The notes below the pieces were generated by a model, which saw only the letters and a list, made by a program, of their open reading frames with translations, did no database searches and was not told the origin of the DNA. Made by a program: the position numbers and the translations under genes. Shown in pieces: positions 26,538 through 35,234 of a stretch of DNA of 41,926 nt (the first letter of the stretch is position 1; each line of letters opens with the position of its first letter). The stretch comes from Mesostigma viride (Eukaryota; Streptophyta; Mesostigmatophyceae; Mesostigmatales; Mesostigmataceae), in the NCBI GenBank assembly GCA_009746045.1, contig RPFO01000881.1, positions 1-41,926 of the forward strand. The letters run 5' to 3'.

Positions 26538-27047
26538 ATGAAGAAACGATCAGGCAGGTGCACGGCCAGGACGACACGCGGCCCTCGGTGCCGATTTAAG
26601 CCCTTGTTCGGCTCTCTGTGTGGCGTGCATGCCCGCGCGGTACACGCAAAGAGGCACCCCATGCGCGCGATCCGAGAAGAAGATCCTCCCATCCATTTCC
26701 CCCCCCGATGGCACGATGATGACAGGTACGAAGAGATGATGGCGGCTGAACGCGTCACGGAACAGATCAACAGCGGATCCAATACCTCCGCATGGAACGA
26801 CAACGACGCTCGTGAGCTGGCCCGTCAAGCGCCAGAGCTGAAACGTCTCATCAGTGCCGACGAAGAAAGGGCGGACGAAGAAAGACGACGGAACCAGGCG
26901 AACAGAGACCGACTGCTACAACAGCGGCCGGACTTGGAGCACCAGATCGAGTCGTGGTTCTTGCACAACGATTTCGAGATGAGGAAGAAATACAACGATA
27001 AACACAAGCGGATGCTCCTCCGCGAAGGATTCCCCGCCCCCAGGTAG
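26538..27047 (+). CDS. Cys/His-motif family protein with helical tail
   Basis: 169 residues. The ATG at 26538 is chosen because family members begin directly before the motif (an in-frame ATG at 26520 also exists). Motif: C-TARTTRGPR-C-x9-C-GV-H. A charged helical tail follows (ADEERADEERRRNQANRDRLLQQ) ending in PAPR. The frame is intact, with no homopolymer problem. Small 'C.a.T..G..C...C..H' domains are known in phages and large viruses (DUF5763-like, from memory); zinc binding is inferred. Confidence 0.7.
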   Translation: MKKRSGRCTARTTRGPRCRFKPLFGSLCGVHARAVHAKRHPMRAIREEDPPIHFPPRWHDDDRYEEMMAAERVTEQINSGSNTSAWNDNDARELARQAPELKRLISADEERADEERRRNQANRDRLLQQRPDLEHQIESWFLHNDFEMRKKYNDKHKRMLLREGFPAPR

Positions 27048-27050
27048 ACC

Positions 27051-27569
27051 TCAGCCACGACGTGGTGGGCGCCGGTGTGTCAAGCGGGCATGCAGTGCGC
27101 GGTCCGAGGCTAGATTTGCACTCTCTAGCGCCGCCCTCCTCTCATTAAGTATCAATAGCGAGTCCTTCAACTCTTGCTCCCTCTCTCTCGCCATACTCTC
27201 TGCTTCTAACCTCCTAACTCTCTCAATTGCTGCTTCCATTTCTGCCGATAGTCCCAATGGCATACTTTCAAGCAATGCTACAACTTCCCTCGCTCTCCAT
27301 CGCTCCAATATCTCTCTATCGTCTTGCTCCGTCGGGGGTGTGGGCATGCGGGCGAGCATGTCGAGAACCGCCGCTTCGTCATCTACGTCATCCGCGCGCA
27401 TCCTGTGTCTGGTCCTGCCGCGACGAGTGCGGGGGCGAATCGAAGCCACTCGGTGCTGTCGGGTGTGGCCGGCGTGTTGCGCGCACGTGTTGGAACGCGA
27501 GTCGCTGCACACCCTGCTGCATCTGTTTCCCTTGGCCGTGCTCGACGAACACTTTTTCCTCGCAACCAT
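27051..27569 (-). CDS. Cys/His-motif family protein with PPT-type repeats
   Basis: 172 residues from the ATG at 27569. The N-terminal motif C-SSSTAKGNR-C-x11-C-AQ-H is followed by a basic stretch (RRGRTRHR) and helical units such as LARMPTPPTEQDDREILERWRAREV, related to the repeats of the neighbouring 28505 gene. The pair is probably a tandem duplication. It converges on the 26538 gene, with three bases between stops. Function unknown. Confidence 0.7.
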   Translation of the reverse strand: MVARKKCSSSTAKGNRCSRVCSDSRSNTCAQHAGHTRQHRVASIRPRTRRGRTRHRMRADDVDDEAAVLDMLARMPTPPTEQDDREILERWRAREVVALLESMPLGLSAEMEAAIERVRRLEAESMAREREQELKDSLLILNERRAALESANLASDRALHARLTHRRPPRRG

Positions 27570-27680
27570 GCTTGTTGCTTGTTATAACAACAAACTTAAA
27601 TTTTTTTAATAGCACCAGGCAGCTAGGATGTAGACCCTGCCTCCTTCTCGGACACCGGATTATGCGCCATGCATGTGAGT

Positions 27681-28505
27681 TCAAAGGGAGGCTCGATAGC
27701 GTGGGCTACGAAATCGTCGTCGGACCTTATCCATATATCCGGGTCCGAAAAAATCTTCAAGTAGCCTTATTGTCCTATTATCGCGCCTGACTGCAGGCGG
27801 AGGGTTCGGCAAGCGGGCCAGCATCGCAAGCACCTCCCTCTCGTGCGCCTTATCTCTCATCGCTATCTCCGCCTGTGTCGGAGGGTTAGGCAAGCGGGCC
27901 AGCATCGCAAGCACCTCCCTCTCGTGCGCCTTATCTCTCATTGCTATCTCCGCCTGTGTCGGAGGATTCGGCAAGCCGGCCAGCATCGCGATCGTCTTCT
28001 TCACTCGCGCTCTCTCTCTCTTGTCTCTCTCCGCCTGCGTTGGAGGATTTGGCAAGCGAGCCAGCATCGCGAGCATATTCTTCACTCGCGCTCTCTCGAT
28101 TTTCTCCTTATCAATCCTCGTGGGAGGGTTAGGCACGCGGGCGAGCCTTTTGAGGAACGCCTCATTGCTTGCCAATTGTCTAGGCGAGATCCTCGTAACG
28201 AAACCATTTGGAGGTTTGGGAGCTTTGGCAATCATGGCCAGTGCCTCTCGTTCTCGGACCCTCTCTTCGTCAGAATCCCCGGAGTCTGATCCGTACGCCA
28301 CCTTTGGCCTGGTCATTAGCATGTCGCCTACCCCCCGAAGCCCCTCCTGCGCCGTCCTGTGCCTCCTCCCGCCCCTTCTGACCGCGCGACGGTAACGGGG
28401 GCGAGTCGAAGCCATGAGGTGCTGGGAACACGTGGTCGCCCAGTGAGTGCGCGGTCGTTTGCACGCGGACCCTCTCTCCGTCACAGCGGAACACTTCCTC
28501 GACAT
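27681..28505 (-). CDS. Cys/His-motif family protein with 27-residue tandem repeats
   Basis: 274 residues from the ATG at 28505 (MSRKCSAVTERG), chosen because the motif C-SAVTERGSA-C-x10-C-SQ-H starts there; the frame is open further upstream without support. After an Arg-rich region (HRTAQEG) and an acidic patch come five degenerate copies of a helical 27-residue unit (LAMLARLPNPPTQAEIAMRD type). The C-terminus is basic. The repeated helices with PNPPT turns suggest a solenoid for protein binding. Confidence 0.72.
   Translation of the reverse strand: MSRKCSAVTERGSACKRPRTHWATTCSQHLMASTRPRYRRAVRRGGRRHRTAQEGLRGVGDMLMTRPKVAYGSDSGDSDEERVREREALAMIAKAPKPPNGFVTRISPRQLASNEAFLKRLARVPNPPTRIDKEKIERARVKNMLAMLARLPNPPTQAERDKRERARVKKTIAMLAGLPNPPTQAEIAMRDKAHEREVLAMLARLPNPPTQAEIAMRDKAHEREVLAMLARLPNPPPAVRRDNRTIRLLEDFFGPGYMDKVRRRFRSPRYRASL
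27818..28140 (-). repeat. 81-bp tandem repeats, about four to five units
   Basis: Units of 81 bp (27 codons). The two leftmost (about 27818-27898 and 27899-27979) are almost identical and the others have diverged, so the most recent duplication is at the 3' end of the gene. Confidence 0.85.
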
Positions 28506-28624
28506 TGTCGGTAGCTGATGTAACGAGAGAATATATATTCGCGTAGGAGAGGAAAAACAAAATAGGCGCAGGGGTGCGTATAAACGGGCCATAATCATTT
28601 CTCACCCAATATCACGAGCATACC

Positions 28625-29848
28625 ATGTCCTCCCGTTCGCCCATCGTCATAAAGGACGAAATGGACACGGAGCCGCGGCGACCGACCCTGAGTGGTGCAC
28701 CTGGTGCGGGATGGTGCGAGGTCGCGGCACTTCCGCGACCCAAACTGGACGTCGACCGCAAGACGCTGGCGAGACTCGTGTGCGAGTTCGTGGGGACCTG
28801 TCTGGCCCCCTCCTCCCACATGGTGGACTGGCCGTTCGTAAAGACCGGACTGTCGCCCGCCTTCGACTCGTTCCTGGATATGAAGGGACACCCCCCTTAC
28901 GACATGGACGTGCTGGCCGCGGTGGACGCCGGCGGAAAGACCGAAGAGGCGCGCATGTGGGTGTCGATCCTGTCCGCCAAGGGGGGCATCCTCGCGCGCG
29001 TGTCAGCCCCGGCGTACGTCACGGAGGCCCCGAACAACTGGCACTGGCTGCAAAACGTGGCCATCGTGTCGCCCCTGCCCAGACCCGGTCGCGAGCTCCC
29101 GCCCTTTCCCGTCTGGTTCGACGGGGACAAGTACTTTGCCGGGAGGGATGCGGCGAACAGCAAGAAGGACATGCGGCAATGGATGGTCAAGTACGCCGCC
29201 GAACACGGCCTCTTCACGGATATCACCGACGCGGAGGACGCGTTCCTCGATGAGTGTCACGGGTTCCCCGAAATCGAGTTGGCCGATCTCAAGGGACTCC
29301 GCCAAGTCCGCTCGCACATCCTCAAGGAGGGCGGGGCGGCGCCCGTGTGGATGAACACGTGGATAAGGGAGATCAGGGAAAAGATAACGGGCTCCTTCAG
29401 CAAGGCGCAAGGGTCCTCCCACAAGTGGAGGCCCAAAGACGACCCTCACGCCGACGCGCTCACGGCCAGGCTCGGATGGAGATCGGCCCAGGAGGAAGAG
29501 AGCGACATCGGGGCGGACGCGGACCGCCACGACGGCGACGGAGAACCAGCGTTGGACATTAGCAACCTGGCCAGCATGATGCGGCTGTTCCTCACCCACA
29601 GCGACCTGGTCGTGCTGAAGCCGGAAGGTTTCGTCCCCCTGTCCGAGTTTCGCAGGATGTTCTTTGTAGATTTCCTGGGACACAAGTCCACGTTCACCAA
29701 GCGCGTGACGTCCGGGCTCGTAGCGGACCTCCTGGGGCCGTACGGCGGGCAGATCACGGGCAACGTGCGCATGGCCGACGACCCCAGCGGCCGCCGCACA
29801 GTGTGGGTCACGGGGGTCAGCAGGAGGGTTGGCATGTGTGCCAAATAA
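28625..29848 (+). CDS. Unknown 407-residue protein
   Basis: Starts MSSRSPIVIKDEMD; no transmembrane segment or recognised catalytic motif. Features: helical VCEFVGTCLAPS, beta-rich middle, KYAAEHGLFTDITDAEDAFLDE, an acidic region (EEESDIGADADRHDGDGE), and a C-terminal ~80-residue stretch (FVPLSEFRRMFFVDFLGHKSTF, LLGPYGGQI, GRRTVWVTGV) resembling a winged-helix module such as those at the ends of viral D5-like helicases. That similarity is weak. The stop overlaps the next start (TAATG), indicating close coupling. Confidence 0.6.
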   Translation: MSSRSPIVIKDEMDTEPRRPTLSGAPGAGWCEVAALPRPKLDVDRKTLARLVCEFVGTCLAPSSHMVDWPFVKTGLSPAFDSFLDMKGHPPYDMDVLAAVDAGGKTEEARMWVSILSAKGGILARVSAPAYVTEAPNNWHWLQNVAIVSPLPRPGRELPPFPVWFDGDKYFAGRDAANSKKDMRQWMVKYAAEHGLFTDITDAEDAFLDECHGFPEIELADLKGLRQVRSHILKEGGAAPVWMNTWIREIREKITGSFSKAQGSSHKWRPKDDPHADALTARLGWRSAQEEESDIGADADRHDGDGEPALDISNLASMMRLFLTHSDLVVLKPEGFVPLSEFRRMFFVDFLGHKSTFTKRVTSGLVADLLGPYGGQITGNVRMADDPSGRRTVWVTGVSRRVGMCAK

Positions 29849-30168
29849 TGCCCCGTCGGAGAGGACATGTGGATTTAGACAGCGTGCGAGAGCGACGGAA
29901 GAAGGAGCATTATTGCAACCCAAGTGACGCACATGCGCGTGAGTATTTTTCCTGTGTAATACTAAACAAAAGAATGTATCACTCCACAAGGTCGAGGCTG
30001 TTGAAAGCAGGTAAAAAACAGGCAGCTGAAGATGCCAGGTTCAATAAGATGATCGCGGACACTGACGCGTTCATAAGAGAATTGGAGGGTGGCGGTGAGC
30101 ACACTTCATGGAGGGCCTACGCCCCAAAGGACATGCATGAAGTCAAAAAAAAAAATCTGCGCGCTTAG
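29848..30168 (+). CDS. Small basic/helical protein of unknown function
   Basis: 106 residues, MPRRRGHVDLDSVRERRKKEH start chosen because the ATG overlaps the previous stop (TAATG). Helical, with NKMIADTDAFIRELEGG and a lysine-rich end. No family recognised. A run of ten A near the stop makes the last few codons uncertain. Confidence 0.5.
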   Translation: MPRRRGHVDLDSVRERRKKEHYCNPSDAHAREYFSCVILNKRMYHSTRSRLLKAGKKQAAEDARFNKMIADTDAFIRELEGGGEHTSWRAYAPKDMHEVKKKNLRA

Positions 30169-30191
30169 GTACGATACATACAGGCAGCAAA

Positions 30192-30776
30192 ATGGTGCGA
30201 GTAAAGCAGACACCGGTGGTGGTGGTCAGCGACCGGGTTACGAGGAGTGGAGGCCGAAGGATAGTCCCCGATGCCATCCCCGTGGCGGCGTCCGTGCAGA
30301 CCCCCATAAAACTGGAAAGACCCTCCTATCTCGACCTGCCCTTACGACCGGATTGGAAACCGGCCAGGCCATACCGGTCGGCCGGGGAGCGCCAGGCGAG
30401 GATATTGGCCTTTGCGAACAGGGCGGGGTGGAAAACTAACCAACGCAAGGGGCTTAAAATGTCGCACTTAAGGGCGTGGATGGCCACGCAAGGCATGAAA
30501 CGCGTCCCACCAAAGTGTCCTACAAGCTATGCGGCACTGAAGAGGCGTCGTGACAAGAAGCAGTGTCTCGAAACGTCTCTGCCGAGGAAACCCAGGAAGA
30601 AGCGCCCGGCCCGGCGCAAGACATGCCTTCAACTGGGAGAGAAGTATCCACCAAGCCGAGCGCTCGTACGCCGATGGGGCCTGGGCCAATGTAAACGTGT
30701 GCGGAACTCCATGTTCAAGAGGTGGAATGTCGAAGACCGTGCCACGAGGCCTAACATTATGTGGGGGCGAGTCTGA
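30192..30776 (+). CDS. Basic protein with a module shared with its neighbour
   Basis: 194 residues, strongly basic. Around residues 65-100 is a module ILAFANRAGWKTNQRKG....LRAWMATQGMKRVPPK that recurs in the next gene (RLAEYATRTGYADKHQS....LRAWMKQVGMARIPAK). The pattern of two helices with a conserved LRAWM suggests a small DNA-binding fold, possibly SAP-like, but I cannot confirm this. The C-terminal half has more Lys/Arg runs. Likely nucleic-acid binding. Confidence 0.6.
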   Translation: MVRVKQTPVVVVSDRVTRSGGRRIVPDAIPVAASVQTPIKLERPSYLDLPLRPDWKPARPYRSAGERQARILAFANRAGWKTNQRKGLKMSHLRAWMATQGMKRVPPKCPTSYAALKRRRDKKQCLETSLPRKPRKKRPARRKTCLQLGEKYPPSRALVRRWGLGQCKRVRNSMFKRWNVEDRATRPNIMWGRV

Positions 30777-30855
30777 GGCTATGGGCTATGGAAAACTCAA
30801 AACGGACTTTGTATTACAAAAAAAGATGTGTGATATCTAGTAAAGCGACCGCGCG

Positions 30856-31893
30856 ATGAGTTACAGGCCACAAGATTGCCAGCACTTTTCGCTGGCCACG
30901 CTGAGGAAGAAGTGGAAAGCCGGCCTGTGCGATCATTACACCTTGGAGATGGCGGAGAGGCACGGAAAGGTGCAGCCGCGGAAGAGGATGCCCGCCAAGG
31001 ACAGGCTAGGGACACCCGCACGGTCGAGGGCCCCAGGGCCGGCGCGCGCGGAGGCCGTCCTAGCCTACCCCTTAACCCCTGTCGAAACAGAAGCGGCGGG
31101 GGGGGTACGAGGGCCTGCAGCGCCGGTGCCGGTGGTGGTGCCGGTTCGAGCGCCGGTGCCGGTGGTGGTACCGGTTCGAGCGCCCGTGCCGGCGGTGGTG
31201 CCGGTTCGAGCGCCGGTGCCGGTCGTGGTGCCGGTTCGAGCGCCCGTGCCGGCGGTGGTGCCGGTTCGAGCGCCCGTGCCGGTGGCGGCCCCCGCGCAGG
31301 CGCCACGCGCGAAGAAGCCGCGCCCGAAGAAGCGGTGTGACCAGCTCAAGCCCCGTGCCCTGAAGACCAGGTGGGCCGTCAACGAGTGTATCCCCGAACG
31401 AGAAAAGATGATAGCGGAATACGGAGCGGACCACCCGCTAGTGCGCATCCCCAAGCGAAGGGCGCCCGCAGACCCCGCCGCGATGGCCGCCAGACTCGCC
31501 GAGTACGCAACACGGACCGGGTACGCCGACAAGCACCAGTCGCCGCCAGCGACTCTCAAGGACCTGCGGGCGTGGATGAAACAGGTCGGGATGGCGCGCA
31601 TCCCCGCCAAGAAAAATGCGAAGAGGGGCGGTCCTCCACAAGCTCCTCGCGCCAAGAAGGCGAGGAAGAGGACGACGACGCCGTCTCGATGGTGTCGTTC
31701 GCCTCTCCGATGGCGAAAGTGTGCAAGCAGAGGACATCGCTCCGTCTCCGCCCCCGTCTCCCCGCCCGCCCCCGCCCGCCGCAGATTTGCCCCAGGAACA
31801 GGACGTTGTCGTAAAGACCAAGGTGCCCTCGCCGACCGCAATAGTGTACTATCCCGAGATAATGCCCGAGGTGGACGTCCCCGTAGTGTTTGA
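30856..31893 (+). CDS. Basic repeat protein, possibly the N-terminal part of the OTU gene
   Basis: MSYRPQDCQHFSLATLRKKWKAG start at 30856. A basic region is followed by six VPVRAPVPVV-type repeats, a basic stretch (KKPRPKKRC), then the LRAWM module shared with 30192-30776. Beyond ~31680 the frame is Arg/Ser-rich and unconvincing, while another frame carries a proline linker into the OTU protease. The gene therefore probably either ends in a break near 31680 or is fused to the OTU protein. The end is uncertain. Confidence 0.5.
   Translation: MSYRPQDCQHFSLATLRKKWKAGLCDHYTLEMAERHGKVQPRKRMPAKDRLGTPARSRAPGPARAEAVLAYPLTPVETEAAGGVRGPAAPVPVVVPVRAPVPVVVPVRAPVPAVVPVRAPVPVVVPVRAPVPAVVPVRAPVPVAAPAQAPRAKKPRPKKRCDQLKPRALKTRWAVNECIPEREKMIAEYGADHPLVRIPKRRAPADPAAMAARLAEYATRTGYADKHQSPPATLKDLRAWMKQVGMARIPAKKNAKRGGPPQAPRAKKARKRTTTPSRWCRSPLRWRKCASRGHRSVSAPVSPPAPARRRFAPGTGRCRKDQGALADRNSVLSRDNARGGRPRSV
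31120..31299 (+). repeat. 30-bp tandem repeat, about six units
   Basis: Units of GCGCCGGTGCCGGTGGTGGT plus ten bases, starting at 31120, 31150, 31180, 31210, 31240 and 31270, encode a 10-residue Pro/Val-rich repeat. Individual units differ at one or two positions. The array is likely to vary between isolates. Confidence 0.85.
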
Positions 31894-33169
31894 CAAGCCT
31901 CGATATAACAAATATGGTATCGCGTTCAAACGCAATGTTGAAGGCGACGGCAATTGCTTTTGGTACTCGTTTGTTGTCAGCAGGGCGTTCCAAACGAATA
32001 CCCCTATCGATCAGAAAGCCATTCAGCAGGAATCTGAGCGTTTAAAACGCGGTCTGTCGAGTAAGTTACGGCACTATCTAAAAAACCGGGAGAAGTTGGG
32101 GATTATGAACGTCGACCGTTTTAATCGTAAAAATGACGCGCAGTTGCGTAAGGAGATGACAAGCATGTTGCAAGATCGCGAATGGGCAGATGATAGCATG
32201 ATGGCTCTATTCGCGTATCACGACAAAACGGACATCCACACCTTTACCGCGACCCCCACACGTGACGGGAAATACGTGCTGAGGCACATGTTGCTGCCCG
32301 GGGGGGGGAGGCAGGATGTCGAGAGGGCGGAAAGGGAACACGGGTCGTGGAGGTCGGAAAATGAGCCAGTGTACATATTTTTCCATCGCGACCATTACCA
32401 GGCGTTGATACCTGTATCGTGGATAGCACGCGGCGTGCGCACATCGTATAGTCAGGGGGTGCAGCGGGCAAAGAGAAATCCCGAATTTTTCCCCATGCCC
32501 CCGCCAACGGCAGCGGGCATGAAAAAACTAAAGCAGTCGTTCAAGGACTTATACAGCGTGGGCGTGGACAAAGAGGGTCGGCCGTATCTGAATTTCGAAC
32601 CGTTTAACTCCAGGCCTGTCAACTTCAACGCTGCGGAATGGGCGTGGGTGCGGATGCAGCAGATGAAATTCAGGCGGTTAGGGAAAAGGTGGGAGGCATC
32701 CGAGATCAGGAAAGCCAACGAGAAGGAAAAGAAAGAGAAGAAGAAGAGACCGATCGTCAAGGCAAACGCACGCCAGCCATTTGTTTGGACTGCTGCACCT
32801 CCCGAGGGTGTGAAACTCAAGGGAGAGTGGCGGGGGTACAAGGCGGGGTATAAAAAGCCGGAGACGGATTTTTCGGATTTTATTCCCAACGTTGGTGTCG
32901 TAGAGGACCATATGACTCCGGAAGAAGAGTTGGCATTGCGCGAATATGTTCGCCAGCTTGGTCTCAGCACGTGGAAGCAGGGCAGGCTGGATATATCTGG
33001 CCTCGACGCGCCAGAACTAAACCCTGAACCCAAACCTAAGAAGCGCGTTACGCCCGTACCGGACGCCCCTCCCCCCGGTCCTGCGCCCCAACCTCGTAAG
33101 GCAATGCGCGTGACGCCGATGAAGGTGCAGGCGCAGGCGCCGAACCCCGCGTTTTTTAATGACGACTAA
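31616..33169 (+). CDS. OTU-type cysteine protease (deubiquitinase-like)
   Basis: 517 residues as open frame; the first ~40 are unsure because of a frame conflict with the upstream gene. A Pro-rich linker precedes an OTU-like domain at ~100-265: VEGDGNCFWYSFV (catalytic Cys 114) and PVYIFFHRDHYQALIPV (catalytic His 260) match the OTU family D-G-N-C and H-Y motifs. The helical insert between them (SERLKRGLSSKLRHYL) is normal for OTUs. The C-terminal half is basic and Pro-rich with no known domain. It would remove ubiquitin from host or viral proteins. Virus-encoded OTUs are established; substrate and need here are not. Confidence 0.8.
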   Translation: MRRGAVLHKLLAPRRRGRGRRRRLDGVVRLSDGESVQAEDIAPSPPPSPRPPPPAADLPQEQDVVVKTKVPSPTAIVYYPEIMPEVDVPVVFDKPRYNKYGIAFKRNVEGDGNCFWYSFVVSRAFQTNTPIDQKAIQQESERLKRGLSSKLRHYLKNREKLGIMNVDRFNRKNDAQLRKEMTSMLQDREWADDSMMALFAYHDKTDIHTFTATPTRDGKYVLRHMLLPGGGRQDVERAEREHGSWRSENEPVYIFFHRDHYQALIPVSWIARGVRTSYSQGVQRAKRNPEFFPMPPPTAAGMKKLKQSFKDLYSVGVDKEGRPYLNFEPFNSRPVNFNAAEWAWVRMQQMKFRRLGKRWEASEIRKANEKEKKEKKKRPIVKANARQPFVWTAAPPEGVKLKGEWRGYKAGYKKPETDFSDFIPNVGVVEDHMTPEEELALREYVRQLGLSTWKQGRLDISGLDAPELNPEPKPKKRVTPVPDAPPPGPAPQPRKAMRVTPMKVQAQAPNPAFFNDD

Positions 33170-33186
33170 AAATATATCAATACGCC

Positions 33187-33429
33187 ATGTCTCTGATAGC
33201 CTACCTGCGCTCCTTTCGCGTGTTTGGCAGTGCTCTATTCGACTGGCTCGCCACACTGGCGGCCGGTGCCGCGTTCGCTTATTACGCGGGTGGACGCCGC
33301 TTGAGGGCGTCCGAGATAGCGGGCTGGTTCGCCGCATTGGTGGTGATAGGCGAGGGCCTGCACTACGCGCTAGGCCAGAACACGCCCGTTATAAAATTTA
33401 TTCTGTCCTTGAAGAGTAAGATACGATGA
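33187..33429 (+). CDS. Small two-pass membrane protein
   Basis: 80 residues from the ATG at 33187, 17 bases after the OTU stop and after AAATATATCAATACG. Hydrophobic segments: ALFDWLATLAAGAAFAYYAGG and IAGWFAALVVIGEGLHYAL. The stop overlaps the ATG of the next gene (ATGA), suggesting translational coupling. No family recognised. Confidence 0.6.
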   Translation: MSLIAYLRSFRVFGSALFDWLATLAAGAAFAYYAGGRRLRASEIAGWFAALVVIGEGLHYALGQNTPVIKFILSLKSKIR

Positions 33430-34299
33430 AGTGTCGCGCTTATACCAGGAGTGGAGGGGCATGCAACATAGAAGTCGCGAGAGGGAGATGCCGCCTGCAC
33501 AAGGGGCAACCGGTAGCGCGCGGAGGGCACAGCACGCATGCATTCACTAGCGCGCCCGGACGTCCGCGGCGACCGAGGCATCGAACGCGGGCGTACGACG
33601 TGGACAATATTGCGGAGAGGTTTGGTGAGCTTAGCCTGAAGGAACCGAAAGAAGACGCGCCCGGGGTGGCGGAGCTGACAAAGGGGCTAAGTGAGCTTAG
33701 TCTGAAGAACACTGGCGATCTCGGCCGAGATACCGAGCATAAAAAATTGCTGGCAAACAGCGGACCTGTCCCTGTCTGGCGCGACATTAATGCCGCCACA
33801 TATGACGATATGGAGAAATCCGTGCTCGCATTGCCCCAGTTGAATGACCTGGATCGTTTGAACTATGCGGCGGCCATGGGGAAAAATAAACATAAGGAGA
33901 TGAAAGATCGATTGATCGAAAAGTACGAAGCCCAAGCCAAGGCCGAGTGGGAAGCGGACCTGGCAAAGGCAGGAGAGGAGTTGGACAGACAGGTCAGTAG
34001 TACATAATCTCCAGGAGGAAGTTCTTAACAATTACCCTAATTGGAGTGAGTCCAGGGTAAGACTGATGAAGGCCCTGGCTGATCTGGCAACTGCCCGCGA
34101 GCGTTATAATTGGGCACGGGATCCCCTATCAAACGAGCAAAGAATGCGAATCCCGAACAGACTTAGAGCGGGCATCAGGCACCCGCCGTACGAGAGGGTG
34201 CGAGGAGGGCGATTAGAATACTGGCGCCCGGACGGCGCCCCACAGGTGCCGCCGGAGAATATCGACCCCTGGGTGGCGGGTCACGGCCGAAGAAGGTAG
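33426..34299 (+). CDS. Cys/His-motif family protein with helical tail, one frame break
   Basis: MKCRAYTRSGGAC start; motif C-x9-C-x8-C-x2-H (CNIEVARGRCRLH). The basic region and a duplicated ELSLK-type element (GELSLKE, SELSLKN) are followed by a helical domain (LLANSGPVPVWRDINAATYDD) matching the next gene (ML.NGGPDPEWQDIRRT). The written frame stops at 34007. Coding clearly continues one frame over from ~33990 (NLQEEVLNNYPNWSE to a stop at 34299), so a one-base break is likely. ~290 residues when joined. Confidence 0.65.
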
Positions 34300-34446
34300 C
34301 GCACGGCACGGGGGCGTACGGAGTCAGGACAGGGGGAGGGGGCAGAGGAAGGAAAGGGCTCAGATCCACTCACAGGCCAAGCGCGTGAAGAGGTACTAAA
34401 GGCGGCCGTTGTGCTTTTTTTCGTTCTTTTATAGTAGATCGTGTAA

Positions 34447-35210
34447 ATGAAGTGCCGCGCTCAGACTAGGACCGGAGGGACATGCAACATCGAGGTCGCG
34501 AGGGGGAGGTGCCACATGCACAAGGGGCAGCCGACACGGAAGACCGCCCCGTCTCATTCGGCCCGTTCATTCACCAGTGCGCCCAAGCGTACCCGGCGAC
34601 CCAGGCACCGCATGCAAGCGGGCGGCGTGGACGTGTCGGAACACAACGAATGTTGGTAAATGGAGGACCCGATCCCGAGTGGCAAGACATTCGGCGCACG
34701 ACCGAATTGGAGAACACGTTGATCAACCTGCCCCATTTGGCCGACGAGGATCTGATGAATTACGGTGTGGCCATGGGACCAGATACGGATCTCAAAGTAA
34801 ACCAAGTACTCTTTAAGAAGTACACGGACCGAGTTCCCGAGCTTAAACAACAGGCACTGTCGAAACATGAGGATGCAGTGAAAGCCGCCAACGACTTCGG
34901 CCACATTCTGAGAGAGACAACAAATTCAATGGCGATGATGCGGGCTCGGTACCCCAACATACCCCGCGGCACAGCACTGGAGGATGTCGTAACGGAAGCC
35001 GACAAGGAAGAACTTCGGCTGATGGAAAACAGGTTTAATGAGGGGTGGGCTAAAAAAGGTGACGCAGAAAAGGACTTTGTAACCTCCTATAGGAACGCTG
35101 AGAATGCGACGAAAACCAGAGACCGACTGGGAGAGGTCATTATGAACAAGCGCAGAAGGATGGGTCATGGAGCTTCTGCGGCTCTGGCTAGGCGTCGCCG
35201 ATTGGTGTGA
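34447..35210 (+). CDS. Cys/His-motif family protein, paralog of the 33426 gene, one frame break
   Basis: MKCRAQTRTGGTC start, almost identical in its first 30 residues to the 33426 product, including CNIEVARGRC and the C-x2-H close. The frame ends at 34659, but the next frame continues from near 34650 (MLVNGGPDPEWQDIRR) through a long helical tail (GDAEKDFVTSYRNAENATK) to a stop at 35210; one base is missing near 34640-34655. ~254 residues. Conserved N-terminus with diverged tail fits a duplicated, diversifying family. Upstream ATTATAGTAGAT-like sequence. Confidence 0.65.
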
Positions 35211-35234
35211 TCAAGGTTCGCGGGTTAAACGCGC

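Noticed and set aside
27818-28140. Regular repeats as a possible CRISPR array
   Set aside because: The 81-bp units are contiguous, without unique spacers, and in frame within a gene.
29003-29989. 328-codon minus-strand open frame
   Set aside because: It mirrors the 28625-29848 gene, which has better composition and a TAATG junction with the next gene.
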